From positions 1 through 27,676 of the IMG/VR virus record IMGVR_UViG_3300034684_000301: a stretch of 27,676 bases of DNA; one strand, written 5' to 3'. The first letter of the stretch is position 1; the number at the start of each line of letters is the position of its first letter. Source of the stretch: a virus. Shown in pieces: positions 6,314-13,438 of the stretch. Under the pieces are notes generated by a model that worked only from the letters and a program-made list of their open reading frames with translations, had not been told where the DNA came from and made no database searches. The translations under genes and the position numbers were made by a program.

Positions 6314-7366
6314 ATGGCTAAGAAATACGATATCGATATCGACTCTTTTATTGGCGGATGGACCTGCAATAAAAGAGGTATGAAAAACCAACTCAGCCAG
6401 CTGGGCGATAAGGAAATTACTGTCCGGGTGAATTCCCTGGGGGGAGATGTAGATACCGCAATCGATATTGCATCACAATTTGAAGCCCATGGGAATATAA
6501 TTTGTGACCTCTATGCTTTCAATGCATCTTCAGCAACAGTTCTGACTCTGGGCGCCAAAAAAGTGAGAATGCATGAAAATGGAATGTACCTGATTCATAA
6601 GGCTATGATTTGGATTGATGAGTTCGGGTACATGAACGAAGATGACCTGGATGATCTCATTGAAAAACTCAAGAACCGAAAGCAGGATGGAGCAGTGGTT
6701 ACACTCAATCTCGCGAGAATGTATGCTAAAAAATCAGGGAAACCACTGCAGGATATTCTTGGATTGATGAAACAAAACATTTGGTTGAATGCTGAAACAG
6801 CCAAGCAGTGGGGATTCGTTGATGAAGTCTTCTCCGGTTCTATTCCTGTAAAAAAACAGGTAGATATTGTTGAGATGCTCAATTGTGCCGAACTACCGAT
6901 TCCGGAGAATTTCCAGTCAGATGAATCTGAAAATACAGTAACTATTTCCCGTAAAGATTTCATGAGTGAGCTCTTATCCGGGATCAGAAATATTTTTTCT
7001 AACAATAAAACAGAACCAGATATGGAAAAACAAGTAATTAATGCCGCACTCTTAGGTGCAATCCTTAATGTAGAAGGATTTGAAGCGGTGGAAAACAAAG
7101 TGGAACTTACCGCTGAACAAATCACTGGCATTGAAAATGCAATCAGTGCACTGAACAGTGAGATTGATCAACTCAAAAAAGATCTTGCCGGCAAAGAAAG
7201 TGAAATTGCCGATCTCAACACTCAACTTGAAAACAAGAATTCTGCCCCGGGTGACTCCACCAGGGAGGTGAAGAAAGAAAATGATGAAATTGTTGATGAT
7301 GAGTCTCCATCATTTGACAACTCTGTTGCAGAATCGGCCAGGAAACTGTACGATTTAATTCCGTAA
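6314..7366 (+). CDS. ClpP-like head maturation protease with C-terminal scaffold-like region
   Basis: Residues about 1-180 are a ClpP-like serine protease as used for phage head maturation. NSLGGDVD (40-47) matches the NSxGG motif, AFNASSATVLTLGA (68-81) carries the nucleophile (Ser73 by alignment with GxAAS) and YLIHKA (92-97) carries the catalytic His95. From about residue 230 the chain changes to a helical, Glu/Lys-rich coiled coil (LNSEIDQLKKDLAGKESEIA) ending in a disordered acidic tail, as in scaffolding domains fused to proteases. An in-frame ATG at 7022 (Met237) could give a free scaffold protein of about 114 residues. The capsid gene follows after 24 nt. It should cleave scaffold and capsid during prohead maturation. 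Confidence 0.85.
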   Translation: MAKKYDIDIDSFIGGWTCNKRGMKNQLSQLGDKEITVRVNSLGGDVDTAIDIASQFEAHGNIICDLYAFNASSATVLTLGAKKVRMHENGMYLIHKAMIWIDEFGYMNEDDLDDLIEKLKNRKQDGAVVTLNLARMYAKKSGKPLQDILGLMKQNIWLNAETAKQWGFVDEVFSGSIPVKKQVDIVEMLNCAELPIPENFQSDESENTVTISRKDFMSELLSGIRNIFSNNKTEPDMEKQVINAALLGAILNVEGFEAVENKVELTAEQITGIENAISALNSEIDQLKKDLAGKESEIADLNTQLENKNSAPGDSTREVKKENDEIVDDESPSFDNSVAESARKLYDLIP

Positions 7367-7390
7367 CCATAACTCCAAAAAACTATATTA

Positions 7391-8368
7391 ATGAGTACAA
7401 TTACAATTACCCCTGAAGAACTGGCGAAATCAGCTGCGAAGTATCGCAAAGAGCTGCTGATGATGTCAGTGATTGCCTTGCAGAGTACTCTGCAACACAT
7501 GTCGCTGCGCACGGGGATCCGCTACAAGGAAACCGTGGGTGAATTGTCCGGATCTATTGAAATGGGACCGTACGATGAAACCCGAGTGAATGAATCAAAC
7601 GTGAAAATCACAGGCCGAGATCTGGAAACATTCTTTGGTTCAGTATGGGAGAAGTTCTCTCCGAATTCCGTTTACCAGTCTATCTATGGCGACAGTATTG
7701 TGATGGGAGAAGGTCTGAAAAATGTACCGATCGCAAAGGCTGTCCTGGCATTCCTGATGAAGAAACTATCTCAGTCACTCAACAAGAACATTTGGGGTGC
7801 TGTGAGAAATCCGGCCGGTACCACAACGGCAGATCTCTTTAATGGTTTTGATACCATTACACAGGCTGAGATTACAGCAGGAAACATTGCAACAGCAAAG
7901 GGAAATCTCTTTGAATTTGCAGAAGCTATTGATGCCACCAATGCTGTGGATCAGCTGAAAGCTTACTTCCGTGCGGCCAGTGATGAGCTACAGGGAGACG
8001 GCGATGATGCTGTTAAACTGAAAATGTTTATCCCGAAAAGCATCTACAACGCATATGTAGATGATTATCAGATGACAGTCGGTGCAGTTCCTTACAACAA
8101 GGAATTCAAAAAAACCTTCCTGGAAGGAAGTGATGATCTTTGTGAGTTGGTGGCACTTCCAAACAAGAAAGGTTCTCCTTTCCTGCATCTCACCCCGAAG
8201 AAAAACATGCTGGTTGGTGTGGATCAATCTTCGGATACTGAAAAGATCACTATCGAAAAGCACGAACCGTTCCGTCTGGACTTCGTTGCAGCTATGTTCT
8301 TCGGGACTCAATTCGAATCGATTTCTCCCGAAAGGTTGTTGGTTGCTAAACTTTATACCGGAGTATAA
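7391..8368 (+). CDS. Major capsid protein, HK97-like
   Basis: This 325-residue protein directly follows the head protease, the usual place for the major capsid protein. It has a helical N terminus, a central region typical of HK97-fold capsids in Bacteroidales phages (DLETFFGSVWEKFSPNSVYQ, then LNKNIWGAVRNPAGTTTADL), and a C-terminal domain with EPFRLDFVAAMFFGTQFESI and PERLLVAKLY. No long N-terminal delta domain is present, which agrees with the scaffold being supplied by the protease C terminus. Spacing to the next gene is 2 nt. The assignment rests on position, length and remembered family style. Confidence 0.8.
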   Translation: MSTITITPEELAKSAAKYRKELLMMSVIALQSTLQHMSLRTGIRYKETVGELSGSIEMGPYDETRVNESNVKITGRDLETFFGSVWEKFSPNSVYQSIYGDSIVMGEGLKNVPIAKAVLAFLMKKLSQSLNKNIWGAVRNPAGTTTADLFNGFDTITQAEITAGNIATAKGNLFEFAEAIDATNAVDQLKAYFRAASDELQGDGDDAVKLKMFIPKSIYNAYVDDYQMTVGAVPYNKEFKKTFLEGSDDLCELVALPNKKGSPFLHLTPKKNMLVGVDQSSDTEKITIEKHEPFRLDFVAAMFFGTQFESISPERLLVAKLYTGV

Positions 8369-8370
8369 CT

Positions 8371-8955
8371 ATGGCAGTCGATTGTAAAGGATTAAGCCCT
8401 CAGTCACTGGATTGGTGTGAGGGTGCGGTGAACCTTCCGGGAATCCGTAGAGACGTGTATATGATCCCGAAAAGGGACATTGTAAAGTTCCCTACAAGGG
8501 TGAATGAGTATGTAACCGGCATGGGTGAAATTGCAACCCTGGTGGGTTCTTTTGAGCTGGCCGAGCTGAAGACATGGAGTGTACTTCAGGTGCTGGTTGA
8601 TAAATCACCGGTCACATCAGAATCGCAAGGAACAAAACCTTCAAAATCATTCCTGAACAAAGCAACCTTTGTTCATCCGGGAGTGGAAGAAGAAGCTGCT
8701 GCATTCTGTGCCCTGGCGAACAATGATGACTATGTCTATATCATTCAGACCAAACCCGGCAAATACCGCGTGATTGGAAATGAAATGTACCAGACTGAAA
8801 CAAACCCGTCTCAGAACCTGGGTGCAAGTGCCACGGATGAAATGGGTACCACACTAGAAGTATCTGTAACCGATTCGATGCCGGCTCCCTTCTATGCAGG
8901 TCAGATTGTAACACCTGCAGGGATTATCAATCCCGACGAGCCGGTGGTTCCCTGA
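8371..8955 (+). CDS. Virion structural protein downstream of the capsid gene
   Basis: This 194-residue protein follows the capsid gene with a 2-nt gap and ends at a strong terminator, so the two are co-expressed. Its sequence is beta-rich (GIRRDVYMIPKRDIVKFPTR, GEIATLVGSFELAELKTWSV, YVYIIQTKPGKYRVIGNEMY) and resembles tail-tube or head-decoration proteins of Bacteroidales phages. Gly/Asn- and Pro-rich turns near the C terminus (PFYAGQIVTPAGIINPDEPV) fit a surface-exposed structural role. Whether it is tube or decoration cannot be decided here. Confidence 0.6.
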   Translation: MAVDCKGLSPQSLDWCEGAVNLPGIRRDVYMIPKRDIVKFPTRVNEYVTGMGEIATLVGSFELAELKTWSVLQVLVDKSPVTSESQGTKPSKSFLNKATFVHPGVEEEAAAFCALANNDDYVYIIQTKPGKYRVIGNEMYQTETNPSQNLGASATDEMGTTLEVSVTDSMPAPFYAGQIVTPAGIINPDEPVVP

Positions 8956-8977
8956 GGATTCATATCAATAATTTTAA

Positions 8978-9011
8978 GGCGATTCCAATCCGGGATCGCC
9001 TTTTGTCTTTT
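8978..9011 (+). terminator. Intrinsic terminator after the capsid operon
   Basis: A 9-bp stem GGCGATTCC/GGGATCGCC (one T-G wobble) with a 5-nt loop is followed by TTTTGTCTTTT. It lies 22 nt after the stop codon of the structural gene at 8371-8955. Its T-run merges with the -33 box of the next candidate late promoter. Confidence 0.85.
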
Positions 9012-9039
9012 ATAGGTAATTACTTATCAATTACCTTCG
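9004..9039 (+). promoter_or_regulatory. Candidate late promoter D with internal dyad
   Basis: TGTCTTTTAT (9004-9013), 18 nt, then TACCTTCG (9032-9039): the late-promoter spacing with one mismatch in the -7 box. Between the boxes lies an inverted repeat GGTAATT/AATTACC (9015-9035, 7-nt centre) that overlaps the -7 box and could bind a regulator. An AATAAAA stretch follows, as at the other late promoters. It would drive the packaging operon starting at 9065. Confidence 0.45.
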
Positions 9040-9064
9040 AGTTAACAATAAAACATGTTTTGAT

Positions 9065-9826
9065 ATGGAAGACCTGACAAATGAAATCAAAAAAATCCTC
9101 GAACTACCAGTAGAAAAGGTAGACATTGATAAAGCAGCCTTGTTACTGCTGCGCATCAATCGGAACAAAATCATGTACTCGAATCTACTTCGCAGAAAAA
9201 GTGTTGAGAAAGTACTTTACGAACTCCGTAAACACTATGACTTCAGGATGCAAAATGAAGCTCTGAAGAAAACAGCACAGATGGAGATCCAGGTTGCAGA
9301 GGTAGTTAAGATAATACCTGAATTGAACAGCGCAAAGGCCACAGAAGAGAAAGCCGAAAAGGGAAAAAGGCAGGATCATGATTCTCTCCCGGAAGAGATA
9401 CAGGCTTATTACCTGGAAAACTTCAATATCTTGCGAAGAATGCGGAAGCTTCATGAACAGCTGAAACTCATGAACAATGATCAACCGTGCGACCGATATC
9501 CCTATCTCTGTGAACTACTCGAACTTGACGCTCAATTAAGAGGCAACTGGCATTACTATGACAGTTACGTTATCGGAACACCAATTGTCAAGAATGAGCT
9601 TAATATTGAAAATGATCTGGTTGCCGAAATGATTAATCCAAAAAAGGTATCGGCAGCCCGAAAGTATCTTTCCGATAATAAAAAGAAACTTTCAACACTC
9701 AAGGGTGCAGAACGTGAGAAACTGATTGCAAAAATGCAGGATAGACTCGACTATTTGATTTCCACTGATGCAGGTATATCAGATGCACAAATGAATGAAT
9801 TTAAAGAGATTGGGCTAAATGTTTAA
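9065..9826 (+). CDS. Helical protein of unknown function, first gene of the packaging operon
   Basis: This 253-residue, highly charged helical protein has no family I recognise. Residues about 1-70 hold repeated Leu/Lys helices (DIDKAALLLLRINRNKIMYS). The middle is Lys/Glu-rich and includes HDSLPEEIQAYYLENFNILR. The C-terminal part contains KVSAARKYLSDNKKKLSTLK and an acidic end. Its position at the head of the operon leading to the terminase suggests a role in packaging or head assembly. The next gene overlaps its stop codon by 8 nt. Confidence 0.55.
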   Translation: MEDLTNEIKKILELPVEKVDIDKAALLLLRINRNKIMYSNLLRRKSVEKVLYELRKHYDFRMQNEALKKTAQMEIQVAEVVKIIPELNSAKATEEKAEKGKRQDHDSLPEEIQAYYLENFNILRRMRKLHEQLKLMNNDQPCDRYPYLCELLELDAQLRGNWHYYDSYVIGTPIVKNELNIENDLVAEMINPKKVSAARKYLSDNKKKLSTLKGAEREKLIAKMQDRLDYLISTDAGISDAQMNEFKEIGLNV

Positions 9827-10295
9827 AACAGCCTTAATGGAACTGAAGCCTGTATCGGAAAATCCAATACAGGCTTTTTACACAGATAAGTTTCAATTGT
9901 TCGACATCATCGAGGTGATCTTATCTCAGCTCCCTATTTGTGAAGAGCTGACAATGACTTCTTTTTCGATATCGGAAGAATTTACCAGGAAGATCTTCCG
10001 TTTCAGAGAAACATACAATCTGAAACGCATTGCGCTCATTCTTGACACCAAAGCGGCTACAAAGGTTCAGAAATTGAATCTGTTTCTCAAGAACACTTTC
10101 GATGATGTGTACTTGACAAACAACCATGGTAAGGTCATACTTTTCGATTCTGATCCGCTTGTTTCGATTTGTACAAGCCAAAACCAAACGCGCGGGAATC
10201 GAAAAGAATCGCATGTAATTTGTACTGATATTGCCGTCTTCGAAAAATTGCACAATACTGTTTCTGAAATGAAAAAAACGGCTGTAAAACTATGA
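9819..10295 (+). CDS. Single-HKD phospholipase-D-like protein, possible nuclease
   Basis: Residues 103-110 read HGKVILFD, an exact HxKx4D motif of the phospholipase D superfamily. It is followed by TSQNQTRGNRKE (119-130), which fits the GSxN...E segment that normally comes after it. With one HKD copy in 158 residues the protein resembles the dimeric Nuc-type endonucleases, in which each monomer gives half of the active site. The N-terminal half (FQLFDIIEVILSQLPICEEL, SFSISEEFTRKIFRFRE) fits the preceding alpha/beta portion. It lies between virion genes and the terminase and overlaps both neighbours, so it belongs to the packaging operon. DNA trimming, packaging or host-DNA attack are all possible. 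A terminator-like hairpin lies inside its first codons. Confidence 0.6.
   Translation: MFKTALMELKPVSENPIQAFYTDKFQLFDIIEVILSQLPICEELTMTSFSISEEFTRKIFRFRETYNLKRIALILDTKAATKVQKLNLFLKNTFDDVYLTNNHGKVILFDSDPLVSICTSQNQTRGNRKESHVICTDIAVFEKLHNTVSEMKKTAVKL
9848..9879 (+). terminator. Terminator-like hairpin inside the PLD-like gene
   Basis: An 8-bp stem GCCTGTAT/ATACAGGC, extended after one mismatch by GGA/TCC around a 3-nt loop, is followed by five T. It lies 22-48 nt after the stop codon of the upstream gene but inside the first 20 codons of the PLD-like gene. It could end part of the transcripts and lower expression of the downstream packaging genes, or the downstream gene could start after it. Confidence 0.5.
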
Positions 10296-10561
10296 TTGAT
10301 ATCGAAAAACTAAAAGAGTATGCGGAAGATCTCATACCCCTTGATATGATTGCCGTTCTTCTGGATGTAGATGAGATATTATTGCGCGAGGTTATTTCTG
10401 ACCGTACATCTCCCATATCAAGGGCTTACTATTTGGGACAGGCTGAAACAATTGCTGCAATAAGAAAACAGGAAGTAGAGCTCGCTAAAGCTGGATCACC
10501 TCTTGCAGTAGAAAATGTATCAGGATACATTATTGACCAAAAATCTGCAGAAAATGGCTAA
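10292..10561 (+). CDS. Small HTH protein of the packaging operon, small-terminase-like N-terminal type
   Basis: This 89-residue protein has a helix-turn-helix-like beginning (YAEDLIPLDMIAVLLDVDEI) and a second part, SRAYYLGQAETIAAIRKQEV followed by ELAKAGSPLAVE, that resembles the Y-x-G-KAE...LAK-GSP pattern of phage small-terminase-related proteins. It overlaps both the PLD-like gene and the next gene. It may bind DNA at the packaging start, but the following gene is an equally good small-terminase candidate. Confidence 0.5.
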   Translation: MIDIEKLKEYAEDLIPLDMIAVLLDVDEILLREVISDRTSPISRAYYLGQAETIAAIRKQEVELAKAGSPLAVENVSGYIIDQKSAENG

Positions 10562-11168
10562 ACCGCAAACTCTGGAATTGTGTCGATTGCATCTATTTGA
10601 TGATGTCGACAAGCTGAAAAAAAACAGTCTGTCACAGCAGGCAATTGACCGCATTTTGCGTCTTCGTGCTGCATTCAACTTGTGGAATAAATACCCACTC
10701 AAGAAAGAGGCAGAGATCCGTGATTTCATCATGAAACATGCTGGTGTTGAAAAGACGGCAGCATACGAGGATATCCAGATCCTGAAGATTCTATTGGGAG
10801 ATTTCCAGGAAACATCGAAGGAGTTCCACCGTTTCCGATTTAACCACATGATCGATAAAGCTTTTGAAATGGCTGAACGGAAACAGGACGCCAGAGGTAT
10901 GGCCACTGCTGCCGGTCATTATGCAAAATATAATAAGATTGACCAGGAAGAGGCCGTGAAGATCCCTTATGAGGACATTGTTCCACAGACTTTTGAACCT
11001 ACATCAGATCCTACCGTGATTGGCATCAAACCCATTCCAAACATTCGTGAGAAGATCGCCGGCATGAAAAGGAAATACATGGCCGATATCGCGGAAGATA
11101 TAACATTCGAAGAGACCGATTTCAATGAAGAAGAATTCTTTGCAGATGAAAAAGAAAATCTACTTTAA
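10554..11168 (+). CDS. Probable terminase small subunit
   Basis: This 204-residue protein (ATG at 10554, overlapping the upstream TAA) precedes the large terminase and overlaps its start. A helical N-terminal region includes SQQAIDRILRLRAAFNLWNK and IRDFIMKHAGVEKTAAYEDI, a likely DNA-binding helical bundle. Then comes MAERKQDARGMATAAGHYAKYNKID, reminiscent of the oligomerisation region of small terminases, and the C terminus is acidic and may touch the large subunit. The assignment rests mainly on position and layout. Confidence 0.6.
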   Translation: MAKPQTLELCRLHLFDDVDKLKKNSLSQQAIDRILRLRAAFNLWNKYPLKKEAEIRDFIMKHAGVEKTAAYEDIQILKILLGDFQETSKEFHRFRFNHMIDKAFEMAERKQDARGMATAAGHYAKYNKIDQEEAVKIPYEDIVPQTFEPTSDPTVIGIKPIPNIREKIAGMKRKYMADIAEDITFEETDFNEEEFFADEKENLL

Positions 11169-12780
11169 TCCACCTCAGCAGGAGGTCATGTATACCGGTG
11201 CCCATACCGTTGTTTTCGTTGGTGGACGCCGTATCGGGAAAACACATGGGATTGCTGCTCCTTTCCTTTTACGAAACTTTCAGCGGATGCCGGGATCCTC
11301 CGGGGCTTTTGTTGCAAGCACCTACAAAAGGGCTTTGACAAATACAATTCCCGGTACCCTGGCTGCCCTGGATTCCTGGGGTTTTAAAAGAGACATCCAT
11401 TATTTCATTGGCCGGAGACCCCCAAAAGTAGCCGGGTTCAAAAAGCCCAGGATAGAGCCGGCCGAATATGAATATGTGATTTCGTTTTACAATGGGTCTA
11501 TTGTCTACATCATCTCCCAGGATAGGCCGGGAACATCCAACTCTCTCACTCTTGATTACCTGATTTGCGATGAAGCAAAGTTCCTGGACTTTGAGAAACT
11601 GAAAGATGAAACCTTCCCGGCTAATGGTGGTTACAAGGGTTATTTCGGTAATAGGAGCTATCATCACTCGGTACTTATCATTTCGGACATGCCAACAACA
11701 AAGAAGGGGTCCTGGTTCCTGAGATATGAGGAGAAGAGCGATCTGGAACTAATTGAAACTATTCAGGGTGTAATCTTCGAGATATGGAAAACCAAAGACA
11801 GGATTAAGACTCTCCAATCTGAAAATAAACCGATACCTGATTATCTTAAATACTATCTTCGAAAGATGTACACTGACCTGGCTGAACTTCGGTCTGTTTG
11901 TGTGTATTATAAGGAATTCTCTTCAATAGAGAATTTGGAAGTTCTGGGAGATAGCTACATCAAACAGATGAAGCGCGATCTTCCGCCATTGGTGTTCCAA
12001 ACATCGATATTATGCCGTAAGGTTGGTGTGATGAAAGATGGTTTCTATAATAACATGCGTGAAAGTATTAATTATTATGTGGCTAATGATAATCATTACC
12101 TGGATAGTCTGGAGTATAAGTTTGATAAGATCTCCGATAGCTCTTCACTTCAGGACTCAGACGTTGACCGTAACGCGCCGATCTATATCGGAATGGACTA
12201 CAACGCAAACATCAACTGGATCGTAGCAGGTCAGCCACAGGGACGTACCCTGAGGGTGCTCAAATCATTCTATGTGAAGTACGAAAGAAAACTGAGGGAA
12301 CTAGTCCAGGATTTTTGTAAGTATTACCGGCACCACAAGGATAAGACCGTGATCTATTATTATGATAATACAGCTTTAGGATCCAACTATGCAGTAAATG
12401 ATGAAGACTTTAAATCTGTGGTGTGTAATGAATTTGCCAAGCATAACTGGAAGGTAAGACCTGTTCACATTGGTAACCCTATGCGACACATGGAGAAGTG
12501 GCTCTTAATCTCCGAGGGATTTGCAGGGAAATCCGGCTTAATCCCTATGTTGAACAGCAACAACAACGAGGAACTGATCCTCGCTATGGAAACCACTGGC
12601 GTTTATAAAGGCGCCGAAGGTTTCAAGAAAGATAAGCGAGGTGAGAAGCTTGCGGAAACGGAAGAAGACCGGCTGGAATATCGAACCGATGGCACTGATG
12701 CATTCGACACTCTTTACATCGGATGTACGAAGTTCCCTCAAGCTGGAACATCGTACATCTTAACCAGTTCATTCCTGTAA
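11146..12780 (+). CDS. Terminase large subunit (ATPase and nuclease)
   Basis: This is the DNA-packaging motor, 544 residues from the ATG at 11146 (an in-frame ATG at 11125 is also possible). Walker A is GGRRIGKT (26-33). Walker B is YLICDEA (138-144) with D142 and the catalytic E143. The C-terminal RNase-H-like nuclease shows its acidic residues at IGMDYN (D351), YYYDNTA (D407) and DGTDAFD (D518/D521). Both motors are complete, so the protein should be active. It is the last gene of the packaging operon and is followed by a long non-coding stretch without an obvious T-tailed terminator. The portal gene, usually its neighbour, lies 6.5 kb further right. Confidence 0.9.
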   Translation: MKKKIYFNPPQQEVMYTGAHTVVFVGGRRIGKTHGIAAPFLLRNFQRMPGSSGAFVASTYKRALTNTIPGTLAALDSWGFKRDIHYFIGRRPPKVAGFKKPRIEPAEYEYVISFYNGSIVYIISQDRPGTSNSLTLDYLICDEAKFLDFEKLKDETFPANGGYKGYFGNRSYHHSVLIISDMPTTKKGSWFLRYEEKSDLELIETIQGVIFEIWKTKDRIKTLQSENKPIPDYLKYYLRKMYTDLAELRSVCVYYKEFSSIENLEVLGDSYIKQMKRDLPPLVFQTSILCRKVGVMKDGFYNNMRESINYYVANDNHYLDSLEYKFDKISDSSSLQDSDVDRNAPIYIGMDYNANINWIVAGQPQGRTLRVLKSFYVKYERKLRELVQDFCKYYRHHKDKTVIYYYDNTALGSNYAVNDEDFKSVVCNEFAKHNWKVRPVHIGNPMRHMEKWLLISEGFAGKSGLIPMLNSNNNEELILAMETTGVYKGAEGFKKDKRGEKLAETEEDRLEYRTDGTDAFDTLYIGCTKFPQAGTSYILTSSFL

Positions 12781-12787
12781 TTACCTA

Positions 12788-12823
12788 ACCGTGAGCTCGT
12801 CAGTGTGATACACTGACCAGCTC
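12788..12823. repeat. 36-bp palindromic repeat, copy 1
   Basis: It is identical over 36 bp to 12863-12898. Each copy folds as GAGCT-c-GTCAGTG-tgata-CACTGAC-c-AGCTC, two stems separated by a C-C mismatch around a 5-nt loop. It starts 8 nt after the large-terminase stop codon and has no T-run, so it does not look like a simple intrinsic terminator. Confidence 0.8.
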
Positions 12824-12862
12824 TGGTAGAAAAGAAAAGAAACAAAAAAAGAAAAATAAAAG

Positions 12863-12898
12863 ACCGTGAGCTCGTCAGTGTGATACACTGACCAGCTC
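12863..12898. repeat. 36-bp palindromic repeat, copy 2
   Basis: The second identical copy lies 75 bp after the first. Here the outer stem is two pairs longer (GTGAGCT/AGCTCAC, to 12900), so the whole hairpin is 7 + 7 bp. The 39 bp between copies are almost pure purine (A with some G). Confidence 0.8.
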
Positions 12899-12922
12899 AC
12901 TTGATAAAATATTGAATAAACA

Positions 12923-12970
12923 TTGCATCCAACCGCCCGTGCTTAGAACAGCCCGGGCGGTTCCATGCAA
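12923..12970. repeat. Long CG-rich interrupted hairpin
   Basis: Stems TTGCAT/ATGCAA (6 bp), AACCGCCCG/CGGGCGGTT (9 bp) and GCT/AGC (3 bp) are stacked, separated by a CC/CC internal loop and a single mismatch, around a 6-nt loop. The strong symmetry over 48 nt implies a selected structure. No T-run follows. Confidence 0.65.
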
Positions 12971-12997
12971 ATACATTGGATAGTACATTGTTTTTTA

Positions 12998-13025
12998 CCG
13001 CCCGCGCCGACTTCAGCGTGGGCGG
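12998..13025. repeat. CG-rich hairpin related to the preceding one
   Basis: CCGCCC/GGGCGG, a G-T pair and CGC/GCG surround an 8-nt loop. The left arm is preceded by ACATTG-N6, as in the hairpin at 12923, so the two may be diverged copies of one element. Confidence 0.6.
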
Positions 13026-13102
13026 CGTCGTTTCATATAAGGTGAAATCGGAAAGAAATTAACGGAAACGCAAAGCAGGGCGTTGGGGGGTCTCCCCTCA
13101 CA

Positions 13103-13125
13103 ATAAACGCACTTTTTGCGTTTAT
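13103..13125. repeat. Hairpin ATAAACGCA-N5-TGCGTTTAT
   Basis: A perfect 9-bp inverted repeat with loop CTTTT. A short GGGG...CCCC element (about 13085-13097) precedes it. There is no gene nearby that it would obviously serve. Confidence 0.5.
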
Positions 13126-13290
13126 ATTTCGTTTATCTATCTGTTAATCTTTTATTTAACCTAATGAAAGACGAATATTTTTAATTTTGCTTTGACTTTT
13201 GATGATATTTTAATGGGTAATTGATTGTTTTAATGGCGTTTAAAGATAGATTTTTAATTTTTCAGATTTTGATTATTGAAGCTCTTCGGC

Positions 13291-13324
13291 GCTACTTTCT
13301 TGTATGGCCGACAAAGAAAGTAGC
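13291..13324. repeat. Inverted repeat GCTACTTTCTT-N12-AAGAAAGTAGC
   Basis: An 11-bp perfect inverted repeat with a 12-nt loop, flanked by CTTCGGC and GGCTTCGG. Elements built on GCTACTTTCTT/AAGAAAGTAGC are, as I recall, frequent between genes in Bacteroidota chromosomes; here one lies upstream of the accessory cassette. Confidence 0.65.
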
Positions 13325-13342
13325 AAAGAAACGGCTTCGGGA

Positions 13343-13366
13343 AATTCACAATTCTAATTGTGAATT
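13343..13366. promoter_or_regulatory. 24-bp near-perfect palindrome, candidate operator
   Basis: AATTCACAATT-CT-AATTGTGAATT: two 11-bp arms around a 2-bp centre, typical of a dimeric repressor site rather than a transcribed hairpin. It lies about 85 bp upstream of the accessory cassette start. Confidence 0.55.
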
Positions 13367-13377
13367 GAGTTTTTTAA

Positions 13378-13404
13378 AAAACAAATAAGTAAATTATTTG
13401 TTTT
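13378..13404. promoter_or_regulatory. AT-rich inverted repeat upstream of the accessory cassette
   Basis: AAAACAAATAA-N5-TTATTTGTTTT, 11-bp arms, directly preceded by TTTTTTAAAAAA (13370-13381). It sits just upstream of the candidate promoter box and may be a regulatory site. Confidence 0.45.
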
Positions 13405-13430
13405 ATTTTTAAATAGATGATCTTTTTCAT

Positions 13431-13438
13431 TACTTTTG
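13431..13438 (+). promoter_or_regulatory. Promoter -7 box (TACTTTTG) of the accessory cassette
   Basis: TACTTTTG matches TAnnTTTG exactly, 13 nt before the first ATG of the cassette, implying a very short leader. No TTTG lies at the usual 19-21 nt upstream, and the TGTCTTTTTT box of the late promoters is absent, so control differs from the late genes. Confidence 0.5.

Noticed and set aside
6595-7131. 178-codon antisense ORF opposite the head protease gene
   Set aside because: It is a shadow of a well-supported gene; Ser/Cys/Phe-rich composition is typical of reverse-strand reading of such genes.
12788-12898. Two 36-bp repeats with a 39-bp spacer resembling a minimal CRISPR array
   Set aside because: The repeat is a nearly perfect palindrome over its whole length, the spacer is low-complexity purine sequence, only two copies exist and no cas gene is nearby.
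13233-13388. 51-codon ORF upstream of the accessory cassette
   Set aside because: It runs through the GCTACTTTCTT inverted repeat and the 24-bp palindrome, so its open frame is probably a by-product of repeats.
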